Assembly: GCA_016650135.1 (NCBI GenBank)
Contig: JAENWH010000109.1
Span: forward strand, 1 to 6,529
Origin: Peptostreptococcaceae bacterium
Lineage (GTDB): Bacteria; Bacillota_A; Clostridia; Peptostreptococcales; Anaerovoracaceae
Length of the DNA: 6,529 nt
Reading direction: 5' to 3'
Shown here one piece after another: positions 1 through 5,230 of the stretch. How positions within the stretch are numbered: position 1 is the first letter of the stretch; each line of letters opens with the position of its first letter. Below the pieces are notes generated by a model. The model had not been told where the DNA came from and ran no database searches. It saw only the letters and a list, made by a program, of their open reading frames with translations. The position numbers and the translations under genes are program-made.

Positions 1-2
1 AC

Positions 3-31
3 AGTGTACAACAATATAATAGTGATGTCAA
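3..31 (-). promoter_or_regulatory. Leftward sigma-70-type promoter at the left edge
   Basis: On the minus strand there is a perfect -35 box TTGACA (plus-strand 26-31), a 17-base spacer and a -10 box TACACT (plus-strand 3-8, four of six consensus bases). It points out of the window, so it would drive a divergent gene or operon that is not visible here. A 10-bp palindrome overlaps the -35 box (listed separately), which suggests repression at this site. In AT-rich DNA -10 boxes arise often by chance; the perfect -35 and ideal spacing are the support. Confidence 0.5.
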
Positions 32-38
32 CGCGTTG
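29..38. promoter_or_regulatory. Palindrome CAACGCGTTG, LacI-like operator candidate
   Basis: CAACGCGTTG is a perfect 10-bp palindrome with a central CG, the kind of core seen in operators of LacI-family repressors. It overlaps the -35 box of the leftward promoter. The element AACGC also occurs twice exactly 10 bp apart (30-34 and 40-44), which puts both copies on the same face of the helix. The base composition is locally far more GC-rich than the surroundings. Which regulator binds is inference; the GntR protein in this window is an alternative to a LacI-type protein encoded elsewhere. Confidence 0.4.
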
Positions 39-218
39 TAACGCCGTACATAAAAATGTGAAAAATAAAGTGTAAAAAAAGTTTATTTGCAAAAAAAACA
101 GCCCTTTTAAAGGCTTAAATAGGCGATTTTTTAATAATTTTAGTCAAAAAATAAATATTTGTTAGGTTATGGAAGTGTCGAACTAGGGATTTCAATTCAT
201 TTTGCAAAAATAAAATTA

Positions 219-235
219 TTAAGACTTATTCTTAA
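219..235. promoter_or_regulatory. Inverted repeat TTAAGA-N5-TCTTAA, possible operator
   Basis: TTAAGACTTATTCTTAA has two perfect 6-base arms around CTTAT. It lies about 60 bases upstream of the -35 box of the operon promoter. The same hexamer arms recur, in opposite order, in the stem-loop at 3657-3692 and once more just upstream of the GntR gene (3776-3781). It could be an operator, but AT-rich DNA yields such repeats by chance. Confidence 0.3.
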
Positions 236-296
236 CGGACAGTTTTGGTCTGTACTAAAATTATCATCTCATTCATAATAATATAGGGAAAAAAAA

Positions 297-325
297 TTGA
301 CAAACTAATCATTTAATGGCATAAT
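297..325 (+). promoter_or_regulatory. Main promoter of the SDR-kinase-dehydrogenase operon
   Basis: A perfect -35 TTGACA (297-302), a 17-base spacer and a -10 CATAAT (320-325, five of six consensus bases) preceded by TGG, an extended -10 element. Transcription should start near 332, giving a leader of about 150 bases before the ATG at 484. This is the best promoter in the window. Confidence 0.75.
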
Positions 326-327
326 AT

Positions 328-344
328 CATCATATTGTCTGATG
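328..344. promoter_or_regulatory. Inverted repeat CATCA-N7-TGATG at the operon start site
   Basis: CATCA (328-332) and TGATG (340-344) form a 17-base inverted repeat centred near 336, immediately behind the -10 box and over the predicted start of transcription. That is the classic place for a repressor. The GntR/FCD protein encoded downstream is the natural candidate. The arms are only five bases long, so the call rests mainly on position. Confidence 0.35.
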
Positions 345-374
345 TCTTTTTGAAAATATATAATTTCGACTTAT

Positions 375-401
375 GTAAGAGAAACCTTACTCTTGTTTTT
401 T
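375..401 (+). terminator. Terminator-like hairpin in the leader (possible attenuator)
   Basis: AAGAG (377-381) can pair with CTCTT (390-394), extended by two G-T pairs, and is followed by GTTTTTT (395-401). An alternative pairing GTAAG (375-379) with CTTAC (386-390) excludes the first one, so two mutually exclusive stems share the same bases. It lies about 45 bases after the predicted transcription start and before the first gene. The stems are short, so termination would be weak; a switch is possible but unproven. Confidence 0.3.
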
Positions 402-483
402 ATTTATTCCAAAAAGATCAAGTCATGAAATGAAAAAATGTATATTTGATTACAAAACAAAACAATCAAATGAGGAGAGTCCT

Positions 484-1239
484 ATGGAATTATTTAATTT
501 AAAAGGCAAAAAGGTAATTATTACTGGAGGAAATAGAGGACTCGGCAAATCTATTGTAGAAGGATACCTGCATGCAGGAATGGAAGTGGCTATTATTGCT
601 AGAACCCCTTCTCTCACTTCCCAAGTCAAAGAATATTGTGATAAGGGTCAAATTGCCTATGCCGTATTTGCAGATTTAAGTGATAGAAAAGCTCGAGGTC
701 TTGCTTTTGATGAAGCTGTAGCAAAACTTGGCGGTTTAGATGTCTTAGTAAACGTTGCAGGTATTCAAATCCGTCATCAAGCTGAAGAATTTCCACTCGA
801 TGATTTCGACAAGGTTATAGAAATCAATTTAAATGCCACTTTTGATTATTGTCAAAGAGCTGCACGGATAATGATTCCAAATAAATACGGTAAAATCATT
901 AATTTTGCTTCTATGCTCAGTTTCTTCGGTGGTTATACGGTTTCCGCATATGCAGCAAGTAAAGGTGGCGTAGCTCAAATCACTAAGGCATTCTCTAATG
1001 AATGGGCTTCAAAAGGGATTAATGTCAATGCCATCGCTCCTGGATACATGGCTACAGAAATGAATACAGCTTTAATAAATAATCCAGTTCGAAATGATGC
1101 CATTCTTGCTCGTATTCCAGCGGGTCGTTGGGGAACAGGAGAGGATTGTGTCGGACCTGCTTTGTTTTTAGCTTCTCAAGCTTCTGATTATCTCAGTGGA
1201 ATGATCATGCCTGTCGATGGTGGATTCATGTCCCGCTAA
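484..1239 (+). CDS. kduD: Short-chain dehydrogenase, KduD/IdnO-like (2-dehydro-3-deoxy-D-gluconate 5-dehydrogenase)
   Basis: A 251-residue cytosolic NAD(P)-dependent oxidoreductase of the classical SDR family. The cofactor motif TGGNRGLG is at residues 14-21, NVAG (for the usual NNAG) at 90-93, and the catalytic Asn115, Ser143, Tyr156 and Lys160 (YAASK) are all present. KduD-like signatures include ASMLSF (142-147), NVNAIAPGYMAT (180-191), IPAGRWG (211-217) and the C-terminal VDGGF. KduD interconverts 2,5-diketo-3-deoxygluconate and KDG in pectin and uronate breakdown. The stretch around AGIQIRH (92-98) also recalls gluconate 5-dehydrogenase (IdnO), so 5-ketogluconate reduction is the main alternative. 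I chose the ATG at 484 because a good GAGGAG site (472-477) sits 6 bases upstream and it gives the usual family length; an in-frame ATG at 430 would add 18 unrelated residues. First gene of the operon. Confidence 0.85.
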   Translation: MELFNLKGKKVIITGGNRGLGKSIVEGYLHAGMEVAIIARTPSLTSQVKEYCDKGQIAYAVFADLSDRKARGLAFDEAVAKLGGLDVLVNVAGIQIRHQAEEFPLDDFDKVIEINLNATFDYCQRAARIMIPNKYGKIINFASMLSFFGGYTVSAYAASKGGVAQITKAFSNEWASKGINVNAIAPGYMATEMNTALINNPVRNDAILARIPAGRWGTGEDCVGPALFLASQASDYLSGMIMPVDGGFMSR

Positions 1240-1288
1240 AGTTTTTCTGAAACACAAACAAAAAGACTAAAAATTAAAGGAATTTTTA

Positions 1289-2701
1289 ATGATTATTTTA
1301 GTATTAGAATCGAGTACATCAGGTGCTAAAGCGCTTCGCATTGATACTGTCACTGGGGATATGGACATTAAAGTTGAACCATATGCCAAAGGAACACAAG
1401 AAAATGCAGAGGAAGTATGGAAAACAACAGCAAAGCTAGGAAAACAATTAGCTGCAACTGTTGAAAAAGTTGATATCATAGCTTTAGGCGGTGTTTGGCA
1501 TAGTGTTATGTTGTGTGACAAACATTTTAAACCGGTAACGAGAGTTTATCATTGGTATGATACCAGTTCATATGAACTGTGTACAAAAATAAGAAATGAA
1601 AACCCTTCTTTTACTCAAGAATTTTATAGCAAAACAGGGTGTAGGGTTCATTCTCTTTATCCTTATTTTAAATTGTTGCCTCTTAAGATGAAAGGACAAA
1701 TCAAACAGGATTATAAGATATGTGGTCAAGGAACTTTTAATTTTTTTCAATTGACAGGAGACTGGAAAGTTTCTAAAAGCATGGCATCCGGTACTGGATT
1801 ATTCGATATTCATAATAAAGTGTACCATCAAGGTCTTCTGGGAAATTTAGGAATCGATAGTAAAACTCAACTAGGAAAATTGGTTGATTATGAATCGACC
1901 TCTCCTTTATCTAAAGAGGGCGCGAAATTACTCGGTTTACCAAGTGGTATTCCCGTAGTTCCTTGTCACCCTGATGGTGCCTTGAATCAGATAGGATCAT
2001 CTGCAAATGAAAAAGGGATAATGACTCTTTCCATTGGAACAAGTGGTGCAATGAGACTTTCCACTGATAAACCGATACTTAACTTTGAAAAAGGAAATTG
2101 GTGTTACTATGGAGCTACAAAATCTTGGCTCAGTGGTGCAGCAACTTCAGGTTGTTGTAATTGTGTCGATTATTACAAAGACCTCCTCTTTTCTGCAGAA
2201 CTTTCATACAGAACCATTGAAGATACGATGAAAGAAGATAATATAAACACCCCTATTTTCTTGCCATTCCTCTTTGGAGAAAGATGTCCCGGTTGGGATG
2301 ATGGTAAAAAAGCTTCATTCTTCGATTGCAAACCAGAAGCTACAACTCAAGACTATTATCAGGCAGTACTCGAAGGCGTCCTTTTTAATCTCTACCAATG
2401 TTTTGACACGCTTAGCACCGTTGAAAAAATAAATTGTATTAAAGTTTCTGGTGGTATTTTACAATCAAAGACATGGAAACAAATGTGTGCAGATATCTTT
2501 GGTTTAGAAATCGAAGAAGATAGGGTAAAACAATGTTCTCTCTTTGGTGGAGCTAAACTAGCCGCAATGGTGCTAAAAACTCAGATTCCTGAGAATACAC
2601 ACAATAGCAAAGTATTACCAAACATGAAAATGCATGATATGTATATGAAAAAGTATAACCGATATTTATATTGGTATGATATTACTAAGGAGAAAAACTA
2701 A
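1289..2701 (+). CDS. FGGY-family carbohydrate kinase, gluconokinase-like
   Basis: A 470-residue ATP-dependent sugar or sugar-acid kinase. The N-terminal phosphate-binding loop reads LESSTSGAK (6-14), with Glu7 and Ser9 where most family members have Asp and Gly. CHPDGALNQIG (226-236) carries the probable catalytic base Asp229. SIGTSGAMR (248-256) is the second phosphate motif, LPFLFGERCPGWD (325-337) is typical of gluconokinases, and SGGILQSKTWKQMCADIFG (387-405) is the C-terminal FGGY signature. It starts 49 bases after the dehydrogenase stop with AAAGGAA (1276-1282) at good spacing, and its stop codon lies one base before the next gene, so the three genes are an operon. The substrate is unknown: gluconate is the best guess from similarity, while KDG is suggested by the neighbours. 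An FGGY enzyme in that role would be unusual, since known KDG kinases are mostly PfkB-type. Confidence 0.87.
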   Translation: MIILVLESSTSGAKALRIDTVTGDMDIKVEPYAKGTQENAEEVWKTTAKLGKQLAATVEKVDIIALGGVWHSVMLCDKHFKPVTRVYHWYDTSSYELCTKIRNENPSFTQEFYSKTGCRVHSLYPYFKLLPLKMKGQIKQDYKICGQGTFNFFQLTGDWKVSKSMASGTGLFDIHNKVYHQGLLGNLGIDSKTQLGKLVDYESTSPLSKEGAKLLGLPSGIPVVPCHPDGALNQIGSSANEKGIMTLSIGTSGAMRLSTDKPILNFEKGNWCYYGATKSWLSGAATSGCCNCVDYYKDLLFSAELSYRTIEDTMKEDNINTPIFLPFLFGERCPGWDDGKKASFFDCKPEATTQDYYQAVLEGVLFNLYQCFDTLSTVEKINCIKVSGGILQSKTWKQMCADIFGLEIEEDRVKQCSLFGGAKLAAMVLKTQIPENTHNSKVLPNMKMHDMYMKKYNRYLYWYDITKEKN

Positions 2702-2702
2702 T

Positions 2703-3650
2703 ATGAAGAATTTTACTGTTTTAGCGACACCGAGATCTTTTGACTCTGCTGATTCAAAAGCAACACAGTTACTTGAATCAAAGGGGTGTACCGTTATAAA
2801 AATACCTACACTCAATATGAGAGAAAATCTCCTCAAATATGTAGACCAAGCAGATGCTATCATTGCAGGTTTGGAAACGTATGATAAAGAAATGCTCGAA
2901 AAATTTCCAAAGCTCAAAGTCATCTCCCGTTATGGCGTAGGTTATGACGCTGTTGATTGTGCCTATGCTCAAAAAAAAGGAATCACAGTTACCATAACTC
3001 CCGGAGCCAATGGTAACTCCGTTTCCGATTTAGCTGTGACTTTAATGCTTGCAGTTTCAAGAAACATTTCATATATGGACAAAACGATTAAAGAAAATAA
3101 CTATCAAAGACCCATAGGCCAAGAATCTTGGCAGAAGACTGTTGGTGTTATTGGAACAGGAAGAATCGGAAGTGGTGTTGTAAGGCGATGTGCTGGTTTT
3201 GATATGAAGGTCCTGTGCATGGATGTTTATAAGAACCAAGAAATCATTGACAAATATGGTGCTGAATACACAACATTTGACGACCTGCTCAAAAGATCAG
3301 ATTATATATCTATTCATACCCCACTTACCCCTGAAACTGAAAGTATGTTTGGAACTGCACAATTTAAGCTGATGAAAAAGAATGCAATCATTGTTAACAC
3401 CGCTCGAGGTGGAATTATCAATGAAGATGATTTATATGAAGCTTTGAAAAATAATGATATTTGGGGTGCTGGTTTAGATGTTACCAGAGAAGGTATTCCT
3501 TACACGGGAAAACTGAAAGAATTGGATAACTGTATCCTTACACCACATGCAGGAGCGGCCACCTATGAATCGAGCTCGAAAATGAGTTATATGGCTGCTG
3601 AAAATGTATTATCAATTCTCGAAGGAAAGGATTGTAAGTTCTCTGTTTAA
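2703..3650 (+). CDS. D-isomer-specific 2-hydroxyacid dehydrogenase (phosphoglycerate dehydrogenase-like, no ACT domain)
   Basis: A 315-residue NAD(P)-dependent enzyme that interconverts 2-keto acids and D-2-hydroxy acids. The substrate-binding part includes RYGVGYDAVD (76-85). The nucleotide-binding domain has GTGRIG (151-156), the catalytic Arg235 lies in NTARGG, and His282 lies in TPHAGAATYE. The usual catalytic Glu region (DVFxxEP) reads DVTREGIP (259-266), so Glu263 probably fills the role but the spacing is altered. The ATG at 2703 has AAGGAG (2687-2692) 10 bases upstream; an in-frame ATG at 2676 lies inside the kinase gene with no ribosome site. It lacks the C-terminal regulatory domain of SerA, so serine synthesis is unlikely. 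In this operon it may reduce a keto sugar acid, as 2-ketogluconate or 2-keto-6-phosphogluconate reductases of the same family do. The substrate is not determined. Confidence 0.87.
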   Translation: MKNFTVLATPRSFDSADSKATQLLESKGCTVIKIPTLNMRENLLKYVDQADAIIAGLETYDKEMLEKFPKLKVISRYGVGYDAVDCAYAQKKGITVTITPGANGNSVSDLAVTLMLAVSRNISYMDKTIKENNYQRPIGQESWQKTVGVIGTGRIGSGVVRRCAGFDMKVLCMDVYKNQEIIDKYGAEYTTFDDLLKRSDYISIHTPLTPETESMFGTAQFKLMKKNAIIVNTARGGIINEDDLYEALKNNDIWGAGLDVTREGIPYTGKLKELDNCILTPHAGAATYESSSKMSYMAAENVLSILEGKDCKFSV

Positions 3651-3656
3651 GATAAT

Positions 3657-3692
3657 TTCTCAATCTCTTAATGATTATTAAGAGATTGAGAA
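3657..3692. repeat. Perfect 16-bp stem-loop behind the operon
   Basis: Bases 3657-3672 pair without mismatch with 3677-3692 around a four-base loop GATT, starting seven bases after the dehydrogenase stop. The position suits an operon end, but no T-run follows on either strand, so it does not look like a normal intrinsic terminator. It may protect the 3' end of the message, act with a protein factor, or be an operator for the following regulator gene. It contains the TCTTAA / TTAAGA arms also seen at 219-235. Confidence 0.75.
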
Positions 3693-3737
3693 CATTAATT
3701 CGTTACTCTATATAATTTTCATATTTATTTTAATTTA

Positions 3738-3766
3738 TTGCTTATTACAATTTTTTATAGTATATT
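3738..3766 (+). promoter_or_regulatory. Promoter of the GntR regulator gene
   Basis: TTGCTT (3738-3743), a 17-base spacer and TATATT (3761-3766), with a predicted start near 3773 and a leader of about 40 bases. The region is extremely AT-rich, so the -10 box alone means little; the spacing and location between the stem-loop and the gene support it. TTAAGA at 3776-3781 lies right behind the predicted start. Confidence 0.5.
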
Positions 3767-3815
3767 TTTTAAGTATTAAGAATAGTTACATTAACGTATA
3801 TTCAAGGAAAAAATC

Positions 3816-4535
3816 ATGAAAGATATGCTCTCTCCAGTTTCTCAAAAATCTCTTACCGATATAGTAGCGGAAAAAATTGAAAGTCTCATAATAACTACCA
3901 AAATGGCTCCCAATACAAAGCTACCCAATGAATTTGATTTAGCTAAACAACTCCAAGTAGGAAGAAGTACTGTGAGAGAAGCCATTAAACAACTAGAATC
4001 TAAAAATGTTGTTAAAATTATTAGGGGTAGTGGAACTTTTGTGAGCCACAGTATGGGACTCGTTGATGATCCTCTCGGTTTTAGATTTGTAAAGGATAAA
4101 AAGAAGTTAGCTGTTGATTTATGTGAAATAAGATCAATGATCGAACCTAATCTTGCTCGTGCCGCAGCCCTCAATGCAACAGCAAAAGATGTCGATGAAT
4201 TACAAGCTTTATGCAATAAGGTTAAAGAGTTATTGGAACTTCATGATGACAGTCATGCAAAAGCTGATCAAATATTTCACACTAAAATCGCTACTTGTTC
4301 AGGAAACCAAGTGATAGGGAAATTGATTCCAATCATAACAAGTGGTATCAATTCTTATTATGCAATCACTAATTCTGAATATGCAAGACAAACAGCTCCC
4401 ATTACACACCAAGGAATTGTAGATGCCATCAGAGAAAGGAACCCTGACAAAGCTGAAAGGATCATGAAAAAACATTTAAGTCAAAATCTAGAGATTTTAT
4501 TAGATACATACAAACCGGGAATAAAAGAGATTTAA
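3816..4535 (+). CDS. GntR-family transcriptional regulator, FadR subfamily (FCD domain)
   Basis: A 239-residue DNA-binding repressor or activator. Residues about 12-77 form the winged helix-turn-helix of GntR proteins, with LPNEFDLAKQLQVGRSTVRE (36-55) as recognition region and GSGTFV (71-76) as the wing. Residues about 98-228 form an all-helical FCD ligand-binding domain: Arg106 (EIRSMIEP), and Asp151, His155, His198 and His220 match the usual metal-binding set. FCD regulators commonly sense sugar acids or other carboxylates (UxuR, ExuR, GntR, KdgR-like members), which fits the neighbours. AAGGA (3804-3808) lies 7 bases before the ATG. It has its own promoter and terminator, between the operon and the aldolase gene, and probably controls both. 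The effector could be KDG, gluconate or a phosphorylated intermediate; the sequence does not tell. Confidence 0.92.
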   Translation: MKDMLSPVSQKSLTDIVAEKIESLIITTKMAPNTKLPNEFDLAKQLQVGRSTVREAIKQLESKNVVKIIRGSGTFVSHSMGLVDDPLGFRFVKDKKKLAVDLCEIRSMIEPNLARAAALNATAKDVDELQALCNKVKELLELHDDSHAKADQIFHTKIATCSGNQVIGKLIPIITSGINSYYAITNSEYARQTAPITHQGIVDAIRERNPDKAERIMKKHLSQNLEILLDTYKPGIKEI

Positions 4536-4544
4536 CTCATCCCT

Positions 4545-4575
4545 CTCCGAATTTTGGAGTTCTTTCTCTTTTGTT
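4545..4575 (+). terminator. Intrinsic terminator of the GntR gene
   Basis: CTCCGA (4545-4550) pairs with TTGGAG (4554-4559), one pair being G-T, and is followed by the T-rich stretch 4560-4575. It begins 9 bases after the stop codon. The stem is short but GC-rich for this sequence. Confidence 0.6.
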
Positions 4576-4792
4576 ACATAAAAAGATATTACTCCATTTC
4601 TTTAAATTTCTCTCTCAAGATAGTCATCTTGCAGCACCAACCAAATGGTTAAAAAAACCCTTTTACAGTAGAGGTCTCCAAAAGAGTGAGACATGGGTGG
4701 TAATCCACACCGCTCCCCCAAAAATTACTGCAGTTTCCTGCAGATAAAATTACCTCTGCAGGTATTTCCCCCTCTTATCATCAAAGAATCTT

Positions 4793-5098
4793 GATAATGA
4801 TCACAATTCGCCTCTTTCTCTCCTCTGTGTAAAAGGTAGCATTTGAGGAATAGCTTCAGCAAAAAACACAAGCAAAACTGTTTTGTTCCCTACTCAAGCC
4901 ATATTTATCTCTCATTACAAGCATCAGAGAAATCTGATATCTAATCGTATCAGAGCCTTCATCGACAGGAAATGCATAATGAAGATATTCTTTACAGCTT
5001 GAAAAAAAAAGTGCACCTCTTATCCATTCAAGATTTTTAAGCCATATCTCTGGACGAAAATAACTGATATCCATTCAATCAAATAGATGATGATCACA
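4793..5098. repeat. Near-identical 13-base direct repeats bracketing the gene remnant
   Basis: GATAATGATCACA (4793-4805) and GATGATGATCACA (5086-5098) differ at one base and bracket the reverse-strand remnant almost exactly. On the minus strand they read TGTGATCATTATC and TGTGATCATCATC. They could be the scar of an insertion or recombination event, or paired binding sites. No terminal inverted repeats of an insertion sequence are visible. Confidence 0.4.
4801..5074 (-). pseudogene. Probable frameshifted gene remnant, family unknown
   Basis: The minus strand reads openly for 72 codons from an ATG at 5074 to a TGA at 4856, with a protein-like composition (for example YLHYAFPVDEGSDTIRYQ). The frame breaks right after a run of six T on the coding strand (plus-strand A-run 4861-4866). 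With five T the reading continues as VFAEAIPQMLPFTQRRERG to a stop at 4801, about 90 residues in all. No ribosome site precedes the ATG, and a TGA stands directly before it in frame. I do not recognise the family. It reads like the middle of a longer protein rather than an independent small gene. A chance open frame is the alternative; a sequencing error in the T-run would explain the frameshift but not the missing start. Confidence 0.4.
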
Positions 5099-5158
5099 TA
5101 ACTTTTCAACATCTTATCATTCTCATTTTTACTATTCAAAAACAATTTCACAAACACA

Positions 5159-5187
5159 TTGTAAGTTGTATTATTTTACTATATTAT
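5159..5187 (+). promoter_or_regulatory. Promoter of the aldolase gene
   Basis: TTGTAA (5159-5164), a 17-base spacer and TATTAT (5182-5187). Transcription would start near 5194, giving a leader of about 37 bases. It shows that the aldolase gene is transcribed independently of the regulator gene, which ends 695 bases earlier with its own terminator. Confidence 0.6.
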
Positions 5188-5196
5188 AAAAAAATG

Positions 5197-5208
5197 AGAA
5201 CTTGTTCT
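5197..5208. promoter_or_regulatory. Palindrome AGAACTTGTTCT at the aldolase start site
   Basis: AGAAC and GTTCT are perfect arms around TT, placed about 10 bases behind the -10 box and over or next to the predicted start of transcription. The position fits a repressor site. The regulator is not known; the GntR protein next door is a candidate, but I do not find the same 12-base sequence at the operon promoter. Confidence 0.4.
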
Positions 5209-5230
5209 ATATTTTTTAAGGAGATAATAA

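Larger units (their letters stand above)
1..483. other. Intergenic regulatory region, no gene
   Basis: I see no convincing coding sequence on either strand: it is very AT-rich with frequent stops. It holds the leftward promoter and palindrome at the left edge, an inverted repeat at 219-235, a weaker one ACAG-N7-CTGT at 239-253, the operon promoter at 297-325, an inverted repeat at the expected start site (328-344), and a terminator-like hairpin in the leader (375-401). The stretch 60-215 between these has only A- and T-rich runs and nothing I can name. Confidence 0.7.
4576..5158. other. Long intergenic stretch with decayed reverse-strand sequence
   Basis: No intact gene is visible between the regulator and the aldolase. 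The plus strand is pyrimidine-rich from about 4590 to 4900, as expected if the minus strand once coded. Minus-strand open stretches in different frames follow one another: 5074 to 4856, a continuation in another frame to 4801, and a 40-codon open frame at 4724-4602 with no convincing start. Three CTGCAG hexamers fall within 34 bases (4728-4733, 4738-4743, 4756-4761). Two near-identical 13-base direct repeats are at 4793-4805 and 5086-5098. I see no RNA gene that I can name. Confidence 0.5.

Noticed and set aside
25..40. CcpA catabolite-repression site overlapping the left palindrome
   Set aside because: The left half fits the cre pattern but the right half misses the required CA, so only a general LacI-like palindrome is supported.
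82..132. Possible terminator around GCCCTTTTAAAGGC with a following T-run
   Set aside because: The pairing needs a bulge or a very small loop, and no upstream gene is visible that would end here.
430..483. Upstream in-frame ATG extending the SDR by 18 residues
   Set aside because: The extra residues do not fit the family, and a good ribosome binding site stands directly before the ATG at 484.
2676..2702. Earlier start of the 2-hydroxyacid dehydrogenase inside the kinase gene
   Set aside because: No ribosome binding site precedes it, while AAGGAG precedes the ATG at 2703 and that start gives the usual family N-terminus.
3842..4216. 124-codon minus-strand open frame inside the regulator gene
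   Set aside because: It lies wholly opposite a clear GntR coding sequence and its translation shows no known domain.
4580..5158. CRISPR array, tRNA, riboswitch or insertion sequence in the long intergenic stretch
   Set aside because: No regularly spaced repeats, cloverleaf, known aptamer core or terminal inverted repeats could be found.
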